64,000 bases of DNA. Source: Caldithrix sp. (lineage in GTDB: Bacteria; Zhuqueibacterota; Zhuqueibacteria; Thermofontimicrobiales; Sulfurfontimicrobiaceae). How positions within the stretch are numbered: position 1 is the stretch's first letter; each line of letters begins with the position of its first letter. The DNA lies in NCBI GenBank assembly GCA_020722815.1, contig DYKB01000003.1:191502-255501 (forward strand). Direction: 5' to 3'. Below the pieces are notes generated by a model. It saw only the letters and a program-made list of their open reading frames with translations. It did not search any database and was not told where the DNA came from. Made by a program: the position numbers and the translations under genes. This document shows positions 46,349 through 56,143 of the stretch, piece by piece.

Positions 46349-47173
46349 TCAATCAGTTTTAAAAAGTGCCAATGATTTTTTTTCTTCTTGTACATAAATT
46401 TTTTGACGCTGGAGAAGCTCATTAAAATCCACTTCGTGAGCATCGAAATCTGGTCCATGAACACAGGCAAATCGGGTTACCCCCCCAACATTCACCCGGC
46501 AGGCACCACACATACCCGTCCCATCAACCATAATTGAATTCAAGCTAACACTGGTCTTAATTTGAAAAGGGCGCGTTTGTTCAGCAACCGCTTTCATCAT
46601 CAAAGTCGGCCCGATACAAAAGACATGATCAATTTTGATGTTTTGTTGTATTAATTGATTTAAAGGAGTGGTAACGAAACCGGGAATTCCATAACTGCCA
46701 TCATCAGTGGTCACAAACAATTGATGACTCACATCACGCATTTCGGCTTCGAGAATCAGGAGCCCCTGATTTCGTGCCCCAATAATCGAGATGACTTCAT
46801 TACCCGCTTCCCGAAGTGATTTGGCAACCGGCCAGATCTCAGCGACCCCGACACCGCCGCCAATACAAACAACTCGTCCATAATGATGTATGGCCGTTGG
46901 TTGTCCCAATGGCCCAACCAGGTCTAAAATTTCATCCCCAATTTGCATTTTACCCAGTTCAAAGGTGGAACGTCCGATTTCCTGAACGATGATGGTAATT
47001 GTTCCGGCCAAGGGATCACCATCTGCAATGGTTAAGGGAAATCTCTCGCCTTTTTCATGAAGCCGCAAAATGGCAAATTGTCCAGCTTTTCGATTTTTTG
47101 CGATCGCTGGTGCTGTTATCACAAACTTTTTAATTTGAGGGGCCAGTTCTTCTTTTGCTATTATTTTATTCAT
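46349..47173 (-). CDS. nfnA: NfnA/SudB-type ferredoxin-NADP+ reductase subunit
   Basis: The start MNKIIAKEELAPQIKKF at 47173 avoids overlap with ackA. The 274-residue protein has a ferredoxin-reductase fold (RFPLTIADGDPLAGTITIIV flavin region, CIGGGVGVAEIWPVAKSLRE nucleotide region). A C-terminal [2Fe-2S] site includes MVDGTGMCGACRV and FACVHGPDFDAHEVD. In NfnAB this subunit holds FAD and the NADH site. The pair would couple NADH and reduced ferredoxin oxidation to NADP+ reduction by electron bifurcation or confurcation. Confidence 0.9.
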   Translation of the reverse strand: MNKIIAKEELAPQIKKFVITAPAIAKNRKAGQFAILRLHEKGERFPLTIADGDPLAGTITIIVQEIGRSTFELGKMQIGDEILDLVGPLGQPTAIHHYGRVVCIGGGVGVAEIWPVAKSLREAGNEVISIIGARNQGLLILEAEMRDVSHQLFVTTDDGSYGIPGFVTTPLNQLIQQNIKIDHVFCIGPTLMMKAVAEQTRPFQIKTSVSLNSIMVDGTGMCGACRVNVGGVTRFACVHGPDFDAHEVDFNELLQRQKIYVQEEKKSLALFKTD

Positions 47174-47186
47174 ATTCTGATTTAAT

Positions 47187-48404
47187 TTAGAAACTAACAG
47201 ATTCACCCTGGATTATTTTCATCGTATCGATTGCAATGACTAATTCTTCATTGGTTGGAATAACAAGTGTTTTAACCGTGGCATCGGGCGTACTGATGTC
47301 CACTTCTACGCCGGACTTAAGCTGCACATTTTTGGAAGAATCAATTTTAATTCCCATAAATTCGAGTCCTTCAACTGATTTCGCCCGAACCAATGCAGCA
47401 TTTTCACCGATACCACCCGTGAAAACAAGGGCATTCACGCCCCCCATGGCGCCCGCATAACTGGCGATATATTTTTTCAGACGATAACAAAATACATCAA
47501 ATGCCAGTTTGGCGCGTGGATTCCCTTTATTAAGTCCTTCAATAATATCACGCATGTCACTTGATTCACCCGAAATTCCAATCAGACCGCTATGCTTATT
47601 AAGCAGACTGTTTGCCTCTGAAAAACCAATTTCTTCACGTCCCATAATATGCAAAATGACCGAGGGATCCAAATCACCGGACCGGGTTCCCATGAGTAAT
47701 CCTTCCAGGGGGGTAAAACCCATGGAGGTGTCAACTGAAATACCATTGTCAATCGCGGCAATACTACAGCCATTCCCCAGATGACAGGTGATAATTTTGC
47801 TTTTCTCTTTTGGCATATTTAAAAGCTTATAAGCCTGTCGCGATACATAATAATGTGATGTTCCATGAAAACCATAGCGACGAATACCATATCTTTTATA
47901 TAGTACATAAGGTAACCCATATATATAAGCCATTTCCGGCATCTGGGAATGAAAAGCCGTGTCGAAAACGGCAACCTGGGGTACTCCAGGTAAGATATTA
48001 AAACAGGCTTTAATACCACTCAGGTTATGGGGATTATGTAAAGGTGCCAATTCAAAACATTCACGAATCATCCGCACAACATCAGCAGTAATTAATACCG
48101 AACCCTTAAATCTTTCACCCCCATGAACTACCCGATGACCGACCGCGGCGATTTCACTCCGATCTTTTATTACGCCATGATTGGCACTTAATAAAATAGC
48201 CAGGACATATTCAATTGCTGCTGTATGATCAAGAATTTCACCGGTTAATTTTACTTCATCATTATCAAATCGTTGATGGGATAAAACCGCACCGGACATC
48301 CCAATCCGCGAAACCAGTCCCTTTGCCAGGACAAACTGTTTTTCAGGATCAAGTAACTGATATTTTACAGAGGAACTTCCACAATTCAAGACCAAGATCT
48401 TCAT
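47187..48404 (-). CDS. ackA: Acetate kinase
   Basis: The 405-residue ASKHA-fold kinase begins MKILVLNCGSSSVKYQL and contains AVGHRVVHGGERF, YGFHGTSHYYVS, CHLGNGCSIAAI and VFTGGIGENAA, all conserved in acetate kinases. It makes ATP from acetyl phosphate. No phosphotransacetylase gene is adjacent. It shares a leftward unit with the upstream dehydrogenase gene and downstream nfnAB. Confidence 0.96.
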   Translation of the reverse strand: MKILVLNCGSSSVKYQLLDPEKQFVLAKGLVSRIGMSGAVLSHQRFDNDEVKLTGEILDHTAAIEYVLAILLSANHGVIKDRSEIAAVGHRVVHGGERFKGSVLITADVVRMIRECFELAPLHNPHNLSGIKACFNILPGVPQVAVFDTAFHSQMPEMAYIYGLPYVLYKRYGIRRYGFHGTSHYYVSRQAYKLLNMPKEKSKIITCHLGNGCSIAAIDNGISVDTSMGFTPLEGLLMGTRSGDLDPSVILHIMGREEIGFSEANSLLNKHSGLIGISGESSDMRDIIEGLNKGNPRAKLAFDVFCYRLKKYIASYAGAMGGVNALVFTGGIGENAALVRAKSVEGLEFMGIKIDSSKNVQLKSGVEVDISTPDATVKTLVIPTNEELVIAIDTMKIIQGESVSF

Positions 48405-48426
48405 TTTTCTTCCACCTTTTTTTTAA

Positions 48427-49365
48427 TTATATTTTTCGACCGGATTCATCATATACAAAAAAGCCGCGACCGGATTTAACTCCCAGATGACCTGCGCGTA
48501 CCAATTTACGAAGCAAGGGACAGGGACGAAATTTTAAATCACCTAAATCACGGAATAATCCTTCCATCCATGCCATGACTTCATCCAACCCAATCCGATC
48601 AGCCAGTGAAAGCGGACCCTCCGGAAAATTAAAGCCCAACTTAATTGCGGTATCAATTCCTTCGGCTGAAGCAACGCCTTCCATCAGTATATGCATTGCT
48701 TCATTCAAAAAGGCCATTATCACCCGGGTGGTAACATAACCCGGATACTCAAAAACTTCTATCGGCGTTTTTCGTAATTTTGCAGCAAATTGTTGCATAC
48801 TTCGGAAGGTGGAATCCGAAGTTTTTAAACCACGGACGATTTCAACCAGTGGTACTTTCGGTACCGGATTCAAAAAATGCATTCCGATAAAACGATCTTC
48901 CCGTTTGGTGGCAGCAGCCAATTCCGTAACACTGAGTGTTGAGGTATTGGTGACAAAAATCGTTTGAGGCGGACAAATTTTGTCAATTTTGACAAACAGA
49001 TCCAGTTTTGCCTGAAGATCTTCATGGATCGCAGAAATTACAATTTCACAATCTTCTATTTTCTCGAGATTGGTCGTTCCTTCAATCCGAACAAGAATGG
49101 CGCGCTTATCGGCAACTGTCATCGCCCAGCGTTTGATTTCCTTCTCCAGGGCCGCATCCAGTCGAGACATGGTGCGCTCTAAAGAAGCCTGATCTTTTTC
49201 GACTAAAACAACGTCCATTCCATTCTGTGATATTGCATGTGCCAATCCCTGACCAATATTTCCACCCCCGATAACGGCTATACGATTGAAATCACTTTTT
49301 TTCTCATTATTCATCTCGCTCAATAGTTCGAGTTCCTTTAAACCCAATATTTCCTTTTCGTTCAT
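48427..49365 (-). CDS. 3-hydroxyacyl-CoA dehydrogenase
   Basis: The 312-residue protein has a 27-residue N-terminal extension and then the NAD motif IAVIGGGNIGQGLAHAI. The active-site region GMHFLNPVPKVPLVEIV (catalytic His) and the C-terminal dimer domain GYVTTRVIMAFLNEA and ADRIGLDEVMAWMEGL follow. It oxidises or reduces hydroxyacyl-CoA, either in beta-oxidation or in a butyryl-CoA pathway. No thiolase or crotonase is nearby to decide. The start is not certain. Confidence 0.9.
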   Translation of the reverse strand: MNEKEILGLKELELLSEMNNEKKSDFNRIAVIGGGNIGQGLAHAISQNGMDVVLVEKDQASLERTMSRLDAALEKEIKRWAMTVADKRAILVRIEGTTNLEKIEDCEIVISAIHEDLQAKLDLFVKIDKICPPQTIFVTNTSTLSVTELAAATKREDRFIGMHFLNPVPKVPLVEIVRGLKTSDSTFRSMQQFAAKLRKTPIEVFEYPGYVTTRVIMAFLNEAMHILMEGVASAEGIDTAIKLGFNFPEGPLSLADRIGLDEVMAWMEGLFRDLGDLKFRPCPLLRKLVRAGHLGVKSGRGFFVYDESGRKI

Positions 49366-49450
49366 CTAGCCTTACTCCCTAAATTACATAAAATTTTTAA
49401 AGTTAACGCCCTAAGTCATGAATTGGTCAGGTAAATTCGGTAATAAACAT

Positions 49451-49534
49451 GTCATTCCGATCAAAGGCTACAAAACCAGAAATTTTAATCAGCGAAAAAT
49501 TCCGGTTTGGGCTTTCGGCTTTGCTCGAAATGAC
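49451..49534. repeat. GTCATTCnGAnC-family intergenic repeat, copy 1
   Basis: TGTCATTCCGATCAAAGGC at the left is mirrored by GGCTTTGCTCGAAATGACTTTC at the right, an imperfect inverted repeat. Related single or double arms occur at 50104-50146 and around 54000-54070. All are in gaps of the same region. Confidence 0.6.
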
Positions 49535-49563
49535 TTTCGGCTGAACTATATCAACTTTATCTT

Positions 49564-49998
49564 TTAATTATTTTCGACTAATTCTTTATTTGAAAAAAAG
49601 AATGAAATTTCCAAGTTTGCATTTTCCGGTGAATCGGAACCATGGACAATATTTTCCTGTTTACTGCTCGCAAATTCTCTTCGAATGGTTCCGGCCACTG
49701 CCTGCGCCGGGTCAGTAGCCCCGATTAATTCACGAAAAGCGGTCACTGCATTTTGTTTTTCCAGTACCAGGGGAATACAAGTGCCTGAGGACATAAATTT
49801 TACCAGATCATTAAAAAAGGGACGTTCTTTATGCACGGCATAAAAAGCACCCGCGGTATCAGTCGTTAGTTTCACCATCTTCAACGCCACAATCCGAAAT
49901 CCGCCTGCCAATATTTTGTCAATTACTTTTCCTGCTAAATTTTGTCGCACACAATCCGGTTTCAAAATCGCCAATGTTCGTTCCAAGTTAAACTCCAT
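49564..49998 (-). CDS. ndk: Nucleoside diphosphate kinase
   Basis: The 144-residue protein begins [15 protein letters not shown] and has the phosphohistidine in [12 protein letters not shown], with the other family residues around it. It equilibrates nucleoside triphosphates, and can use GTP from succinyl-CoA synthetase nearby. It appears to be a single gene flanked by two copies of an intergenic repeat. Confidence 0.96.
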   Translation of the reverse strand: MEFNLERTLAILKPDCVRQNLAGKVIDKILAGGFRIVALKMVKLTTDTAGAFYAVHKERPFFNDLVKFMSSGTCIPLVLEKQNAVTAFRELIGATDPAQAVAGTIRREFASSKQENIVHGSDSPENANLEISFFFSNKELVENN

Positions 49999-50103
49999 TT
50001 TTTAAAAATTCAATACAACAACAATTAAAATAAATCAATTACGACTATACTCTAAAAGGTTATTTTTTGTCATTATGAACAAGGCAAATAATTTATATTT
50101 TTC

Positions 50104-50146
50104 AATAACTTAAGAGATTCATCGTTTCGCTCAGAATGACAGAACT
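50104..50146. repeat. GTCATTCTGAGCGAAACGATG repeat, copy 2
   Basis: On the minus strand this reads CTGTCATTCTGAGCGAAACG followed by ATGAATCTCTTAA. Repeats of this sequence are common in intergenic DNA of FCB bacteria. It sits between ndk and the large nucleotidyltransferase gene. Confidence 0.65.
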
Positions 50147-50165
50147 TTATCTTTTTGGAGTAGGC

Positions 50166-53165
50166 TCAATTATAAAAATTAAAATTTTTAATCAATAAAT
50201 TAGTAATAATCTGGGATGTCCGTTCACAGCTTTGAGTAAAATGATTGAGTAATCTTTCAGAGGCTGTCAGTCCATTTTGCGCCTGAAATCCCATAATTTG
50301 TGCCGTTCGTTCAAGATTATCCTTATCAAGGGTATTTTTCGCCGCGACCGCTATCCGGTAGACGGTGCGCAAATATTTAAGAAAATTAAACTGCACTCCC
50401 AATTCCTGAATTTCAACGGCACTTTCAGGTAATTTTCGCATAACGAAATCGATAATCCGCTGATTTAGGGGTGCTGAAATTTGATAAACTGTCTTAAAAA
50501 ACAGCAAAATCAACTCAATGTCGCGCAACCCCCCAATAGCTTCTTTCAAACTGAAGCGCAAATCCGGAAACGTTGTCAGCATATTATGGCGCGATTTCAT
50601 CTCATCAAGCATCACCAGAAAATAATGCTGTTGATCTTCATAAATATAGGGTCGGATAATCCGTTCCATAAATTCTTTTTCAAAAAGAGAACTGCCCACG
50701 ATCATCTGTGCCCCCAGGAGTTGCGACTTTTCAATAAAACAGAGCCGGTTATCCTGCTTTAAAAAACCTTCAAGCTCACGCATGGTAATAACATAATTCC
50801 CAAAATGCTCAGCAAAACGATAATGGGGCAATACTGCCAGGCGGATAATTTCCCGATTCATTCGCGTAACCACCCGTGAACAATTGGCGCGTAGGGTTTC
50901 ATCAGCGGAATCTAATATGATGATCAGGTCGAAATCATCATCAAACGCCTGTTCGCGCCCGATACTACCGGTGACAAAAATCGCGAATGAATCGCGAGTA
51001 TAAAACTGAATTTTTAACTCGCTTTCAATTTCCTGTTTGCAGATACTATAAAGTTCCTGGAAATAATTAAAAACAAATTCGGTATACTCGCGCTCAATTG
51101 CGTCAAGAGAAGTACCCGCCAGGGTTTCCAGCCCCAGTCGGAAAAAATCGACATAGAAGCTATCACGAAGTTTCTCTTTTTTTTCTTCCAGCGTGGCACA
51201 TTTTTCAATCGTCCCGAAAAAGCCTTTGGCAAACTTCCGAACTTGTTCGGTATCGTCAATAAATTCAATAAATTGAGGATATTTATTCACCACTTCAATA
51301 AAATATCGCTGAAAATAGCGGCTACTATCGAGATAAAGCCCACCCAGATACTCTAACTTTTCTTTAATAACGATGTCTTCTGGAGAATAGATTTCGCCGG
51401 TTTCCAGGAGTGAAAAAAATTTTTTCTGATTAGCTTCATTCAGCGACAGGATATAGTGGTTAATCAACCGTGGATTATAATTATACAACCGAACAAATCG
51501 CCAGGTTCGACTTCTGTTTTTTACCAACATTTTGAAAAAAGCAGCATTGAGCATATTAAAAAATTTTTTAAACCCGGGAATTTGCTGGTATGGCGTTACC
51601 ATAACCAGGAGACTGATGATGGCATATAAAGAGATTTGACCTGTCCGGGCGATAATTTGACAATAAATGTTTTGTTGATCAGATGATAATTGCAGCCAAT
51701 CTTCAATAACCACCTTCAAATATCGGCCATTGTCATCCGCCAGAATTTCGAGAATATCCTCCCAGAATTTCGTGCCCCGAAAAAATGATGCTTCCCGATA
51801 AAATTCTTTTAAAATCGACCGACTCTTTTCGCTCGACTTCTGATAATTCTGAAATGTTGAAATAAAAACCGTGCTGTTTTTCAGATGTCGTTTCATATCA
51901 TTCAAAAGAGAACGGGCGATATCTCTGGTCATTTCAAGATTATCATAATAATTCACCAGTAAAAAGTCACTGGCTTTTTTATTACCCGCCGGTTTAAATC
52001 CCATGGTTACGGCAACTAATTCCAAATGTTCCTGAATTTCGGGATCATCCAGATAAATTTCTTCTTCCTGGACAATGAAGAGTTGATAGAGAAATCGAAA
52101 AATTTCAAAAAAGGAGAGCATATCTCCCAACATCACGAATTCTTTTTTCAAACGCGGTTGATACACACTTAAATCATCCAGAATATTCCAATTATTGACC
52201 CGGCGGATGCCATAAATCGTCTTATAGGCATACGCCAATCCTTTTATTAGCCGCAAAGCATCGTCTTTGGGATGAACGCCATGATGATGCATCCGAGGAG
52301 CGAGAAGCGAACGAATTTCGCCCAGAATACCACGCAGGAAGACCTCATGATATCGATTATCTTTTCTTTTTATATCGTAATAATAACATTGGGTGATTCG
52401 ATCCTGAAATTCATACAATAATTTTTTACTACCGGTAATCAATGCCGCACCAAGCATTTCATTAATCAGGATAAAATCATGACTCAGCGTTTGATAGATT
52501 GCCTCATATTCCGGAATTGAGGCCGAATAAAACTGTGCCCCCATCTGTTCTGCCAGATAAAAATGCAAGCGGCTGGCATGTTTCAGCATTTCGTGTTGCA
52601 ATTGTCCGATTGCATAGTTAAATGGTCCCCGCATGGTTGAACCATCATCGATAATAGCAATATCAATATCGTCCTGATCGGCACGGGTTCCCACACTTAA
52701 AATCGCAAATTCTGGTCGTTTCTGTTTTTCAAGAAACAGGTCCAACAGATTTTCCATATAAACCGAGGTTAAATGGCGGAATTCTGAGCCAATCTGCTTC
52801 ATGAAATGACGATATTCGAGTAATCGGTTCCGGCCAAAGGTTAAATTTAAACTTAAGACATCAATTTCACGAATATTCATTAATAAAAATTGAGTAGCAT
52901 AAAACCACCCCATAAATTCAAGCTGTTCCTTAGGTGTCTCACCAATCGTTCTGACAATCGGCATCTCTTTAGCCAATCGAGCACCCGCAGCCCGCCAAAG
53001 ATGTATCTGGTCAATCAATCCCTTGGCTGCCAACCGATCAATTAATGAATTTTGTTTGGATTCAATCAGTTGAAGATATTTTCGATGGTGGTTTCCAAAA
53101 AAACTCACGCGTTCCTGTAGCCGTGAATATGGTGTTCGCATAAAAGATTCCAAACTCAGCATCAA
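50166..53165 (-). CDS. GlnE/GlnD-like protein with two nucleotidyltransferase motifs
   Basis: The 999-residue cytoplasmic protein has two Pol-beta-type nucleotidyltransferase signatures. The first, FAILSVGTRADQDDIDIAI, is at about 153-171. The second, FAIFVTGSIGREQAFDDDFD, is at about 727-746. Both have the G(S/T)...D-h-D/hD pattern. A C-terminal KEAIGGLRDIEL (near 875) matches the GG(L/I)R(D/E)IE motif that follows the nucleotidyltransferase core in GlnE. The size and tandem layout match glutamine-synthetase adenylyltransferase, but overall sequence is divergent and no HD or ACT domain (as in GlnD) is recognised. The substrate is unknown; modifying a metabolic enzyme or PII-like protein is plausible. 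It adjoins the 2-oxoglutarate oxidoreductase operon. Confidence 0.7.
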   Translation of the reverse strand: MMLSLESFMRTPYSRLQERVSFFGNHHRKYLQLIESKQNSLIDRLAAKGLIDQIHLWRAAGARLAKEMPIVRTIGETPKEQLEFMGWFYATQFLLMNIREIDVLSLNLTFGRNRLLEYRHFMKQIGSEFRHLTSVYMENLLDLFLEKQKRPEFAILSVGTRADQDDIDIAIIDDGSTMRGPFNYAIGQLQHEMLKHASRLHFYLAEQMGAQFYSASIPEYEAIYQTLSHDFILINEMLGAALITGSKKLLYEFQDRITQCYYYDIKRKDNRYHEVFLRGILGEIRSLLAPRMHHHGVHPKDDALRLIKGLAYAYKTIYGIRRVNNWNILDDLSVYQPRLKKEFVMLGDMLSFFEIFRFLYQLFIVQEEEIYLDDPEIQEHLELVAVTMGFKPAGNKKASDFLLVNYYDNLEMTRDIARSLLNDMKRHLKNSTVFISTFQNYQKSSEKSRSILKEFYREASFFRGTKFWEDILEILADDNGRYLKVVIEDWLQLSSDQQNIYCQIIARTGQISLYAIISLLVMVTPYQQIPGFKKFFNMLNAAFFKMLVKNRSRTWRFVRLYNYNPRLINHYILSLNEANQKKFFSLLETGEIYSPEDIVIKEKLEYLGGLYLDSSRYFQRYFIEVVNKYPQFIEFIDDTEQVRKFAKGFFGTIEKCATLEEKKEKLRDSFYVDFFRLGLETLAGTSLDAIEREYTEFVFNYFQELYSICKQEIESELKIQFYTRDSFAIFVTGSIGREQAFDDDFDLIIILDSADETLRANCSRVVTRMNREIIRLAVLPHYRFAEHFGNYVITMRELEGFLKQDNRLCFIEKSQLLGAQMIVGSSLFEKEFMERIIRPYIYEDQQHYFLVMLDEMKSRHNMLTTFPDLRFSLKEAIGGLRDIELILLFFKTVYQISAPLNQRIIDFVMRKLPESAVEIQELGVQFNFLKYLRTVYRIAVAAKNTLDKDNLERTAQIMGFQAQNGLTASERLLNHFTQSCERTSQIITNLLIKNFNFYN

Positions 53166-53380
53166 TAAAAATCAGAGTTCAATTCACTCATCAATGCTAT
53201 TATATTAAAAAAATATAGCAGATTATCCATTTATTCATGAGTTTAATTCGTATTTATTAATGAAATTGCGCCCATATTTTAAAAATAGTAGATAATTCGC
53301 CATATAAAAATCAAATGGTGAGATGATATTTTAAAAATGATGAAATCAAAATTCCAGCAGTCTGAATTAAGTTTACAAAA

Positions 53381-53932
53381 CTAATTCTTTGTAAGCGCTT
53401 TTCCTTCTTCGAGGCCAAGATGGAAGGCTTTAAGATTAAGAGATTCAGTTCCTCTGGGTACCCGCGCTAAAATTGCCTGTTCCATTGCTTCAATCGATAT
53501 CACCCCGGTGAGCGCAGTTATTATTCCTAAGGCAACTATATTGGCGACTAAAGCTTTGCCAACTTTCTCAGCCGCCAGTTTGATTATCGGAATTTTGTAG
53601 AGCTGATAATCACCTGCAGGCAAATTTTTAACTAATTCTGAATCGACCACAATAATACCTTTGGCTTTAACATCTTTATAATATTTTTTACATGCTTCTT
53701 CTGTCAGTGCTAACAGAAGATCGACATAAGTGGCCTTGGGATAATCGATATCTTCATCAGAAATAATTACTTCGGATCGACTGGCACCACCACGGGCTTC
53801 GGGACCGTAAGATTGACTTTGGGTGGCGTTTTTATCATCATAAATTGCAGCCGCCTCAGCCATAATTTTCCCGGCAAGTACCAATCCCTGGCCACCTTCT
53901 CCACTTAATCGAAATTCATACCGAAAACTCAT
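53381..53932 (-). CDS. korC: 2-oxoglutarate:ferredoxin oxidoreductase, gamma subunit
   Basis: The 183-residue protein starts RYEFRLSGEGGQGLVLAGKI, the standard gamma-subunit opening. SYGPEARGGASRSEVIISD follows. It completes the korDABC order and is the last gene, after a 174-base gap containing an intergenic repeat. Confidence 0.94.
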   Translation of the reverse strand: MSFRYEFRLSGEGGQGLVLAGKIMAEAAAIYDDKNATQSQSYGPEARGGASRSEVIISDEDIDYPKATYVDLLLALTEEACKKYYKDVKAKGIIVVDSELVKNLPAGDYQLYKIPIIKLAAEKVGKALVANIVALGIITALTGVISIEAMEQAILARVPRGTESLNLKAFHLGLEEGKALTKN

Positions 53933-53999
53933 CGTTCAGCCTCTTTATTTCCAAATTTTCCTAATTAGGATTGTTAGCTCCACTCGAAAAAGTTACCTT

Positions 54000-54070
54000 T
54001 CTGTCATTCCAAGCAAAGCCAACCATCGCATAACTCATTAAAACATTGATTCTTCATTTCGCGTTGCGCC
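54000..54070. repeat. GTCATTC-family intergenic repeat, copy 3 (degenerate)
   Basis: TCTGTCATTCCAAGCAAAGCC, followed further on by CGCGTTGCGCC, resembles the copies at 49451 and 50104. It separates korB from korC. Confidence 0.45.
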
Positions 54071-54106
54071 ATCCGACCTGACAAAATTGAGCATTATCGG
54101 GTGGGT

Positions 54107-54925
54107 TCATTTACTCGTTTGTACAATTTTTTCTTTTAATTTTGCATATTCTTGTGTGTATTCAGGTTTTTCAATATCGACCAGAATACCCGTAATAATT
54201 TTATCCGTCAATTCAGCTGCTGGTAAAGTCTGGGCTTTTTGTAAACTCACCGAATTTTCTTTAACCCACTTGAGCATATCTACCGGATTCGCCATTTTAT
54301 TTCGACGACCAAATGAAGTTGGACAGGTGGAAATAGCCTCAACCACTGAAAATCCTTTCCGACGAATCGCCTTTTCAATTATTCGTTCCAGTGGAATGGC
54401 GTCATAGGCGGTGCCCCGCGCGACAAAACTGGCACCGGCAGCTTCTGCCAAACCGCTGATATTGAATGAATGTTCTATATTTCCATAAGCTGCCGTGCTG
54501 GCTCGCTTTCCACGCGGGGTTGTTGGCGAAACCTGGCCACCAGTCATGCCATAAATATTGTTGTTGAAAATAATAACTGTCAAATCAATATTCCGGCGAG
54601 CAGCATGTATATAATGGTTCCCCCCAATAGCGGTAGCATCTCCATCACCGGTAATTACGATGACATTTAAATCAGGTCGGGCAACTTTAATTCCCGTCGC
54701 AAAGGCAATAGCCCGACCATGGGTCGTATGCAGTGTATTAAAATCCAGATAACCAGGAGCCCGACTGGAACAGCCGATACCGGAAACAATCACGACATTA
54801 TCTTTTTCTAATCCGATTTTATCAATTGCTCGTAACAGGGATTTTAAAATAATTCCATGGCCACAACCAGCACACCAAATCAGTGGGAATTTCTTTCGAC
54901 GAAGATATTTATCATAAACACTCAC
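54107..54925 (-). CDS. korB: 2-oxoglutarate:ferredoxin oxidoreductase, beta subunit
   Basis: The 272-residue protein has WCAGCGHGIILKSLLRAI, GIGCSSRAPGYLDFNTLHTT and the thiamine-diphosphate motif GDGDATAIGGNHYIHAARRN with NNNIYGMTGGQVSPTT. It forms the catalytic unit with KorA. Substrate identity as 2-oxoglutarate rests mainly on the sucCD neighbours. Confidence 0.95.
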   Translation of the reverse strand: MSVYDKYLRRKKFPLIWCAGCGHGIILKSLLRAIDKIGLEKDNVVIVSGIGCSSRAPGYLDFNTLHTTHGRAIAFATGIKVARPDLNVIVITGDGDATAIGGNHYIHAARRNIDLTVIIFNNNIYGMTGGQVSPTTPRGKRASTAAYGNIEHSFNISGLAEAAGASFVARGTAYDAIPLERIIEKAIRRKGFSVVEAISTCPTSFGRRNKMANPVDMLKWVKENSVSLQKAQTLPAAELTDKIITGILVDIEKPEYTQEYAKLKEKIVQTSK

Positions 54926-54981
54926 GTTCGCACCTCAAACACTTGAGATCAAAATTTTTTATCAACTTCTAAAATCCAGAA

Positions 54982-56142
54982 TTAATTTTTTGCCTTTTCA
55001 ATAATTTCAAAAATAACATTCAAAATTTCTTCCGGTTTGATTGGTTCGCCATCAATTCGATTGATTTTGATAACTTCGGCTTGAAACCGGGAAGCCCATT
55101 CCACCTCGTGGCCAATTTGTCCCAGATTCATTTCAGGAACAATAATATGCGATACCTGCTGCGCCATCGCCAGTATTTCCTTATCGGGAAAAGGCCAGAG
55201 TACACGCGGGCGCAACAAGCCGACCTTAATTCCTTTTTCACGCGCCAGTAGCACCGCACGTTTTGCCGAACGGGAAGTTGATCCATAAGCGAAAATGCCA
55301 ATTTGAGCATCTTCCAGCATCGATTGTTCGACATCAACGATTTCATCACGATGAAAATCGAGTTTTTTATTCAATCGTGTTAAAAATCGATTAATTTCAA
55401 CAGGGTTGTTCGTGGGAAAACCGGTTTCATCATGACATAGTCCTGTAACATGATAGCGATACCCTTCACCAAAGCTTACCATTGGTGGTACCATTGAAGG
55501 CGTGTGCTGATAGGGTAAAAATTCTTCCGCAGGAACAGTTATCCGTTGACGCTCGACAATTTCCGTTGATCCTGGCTCAGGAAGCGTAATTTTTTCATTT
55601 ACATGGCCAATAATTTCATCCATCAGCAAAATAACCGGTGTCCGAAATTTTTCAGCTAAATTAAAAGCCCGAATTGTCAGATCATAAATTTCCCGAACAC
55701 TATTGGGGACCAGGGCGATAATTGGGTGATCACCATGGGTCCCCCATCTCGCCTGCATCACATCGGCTTGAGAAGGGAGCGTTGGCAGGCCAGTACTGGG
55801 GCCGCCCCGCATCACATTGACGATGACACACGGGATTTCAGCCATCGAAGCATAACCGATATTCTCCTGTTTTAATGAGAAACCGGGACCACTCGTAGCG
55901 GTCATGGATTTTGCACCAACCAGTGAGGCACCAATAATCGCCCCCATGGAAGCAATTTCATCTTCCATCTGAATAAAATTCCCGCCAATTTTTGGCAGGA
56001 GTACTGACAATTCTTCGGCAATTTCGGAAGATGGGGTGATCGGATAACCCGCAAAAAATTTTAAACCGGCTTGAATGGCAGCTAATGCACAGGCTTCATT
56101 GCCTGTCATTACCCGCACTTTACGCTTATCGCCCTGTTCCAT
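54982..56142 (-). CDS. korA: 2-oxoglutarate:ferredoxin oxidoreductase, alpha subunit
   Basis: The 386-residue protein shows FFAGYPITPSSEIAEEL, QMEDEIASMGAIIGASLVGA, TATSGPGFSLKQENIGYA and GGPSTGLPTLPSQADVMQ, the hallmarks of KorA/VorA-type alpha subunits. It starts one base after the korD stop codon, so translation is likely coupled. Confidence 0.95.
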   Translation of the reverse strand: MEQGDKRKVRVMTGNEACALAAIQAGLKFFAGYPITPSSEIAEELSVLLPKIGGNFIQMEDEIASMGAIIGASLVGAKSMTATSGPGFSLKQENIGYASMAEIPCVIVNVMRGGPSTGLPTLPSQADVMQARWGTHGDHPIIALVPNSVREIYDLTIRAFNLAEKFRTPVILLMDEIIGHVNEKITLPEPGSTEIVERQRITVPAEEFLPYQHTPSMVPPMVSFGEGYRYHVTGLCHDETGFPTNNPVEINRFLTRLNKKLDFHRDEIVDVEQSMLEDAQIGIFAYGSTSRSAKRAVLLAREKGIKVGLLRPRVLWPFPDKEILAMAQQVSHIIVPEMNLGQIGHEVEWASRFQAEVIKINRIDGEPIKPEEILNVIFEIIEKAKN

Positions 56143-56143
56143 C

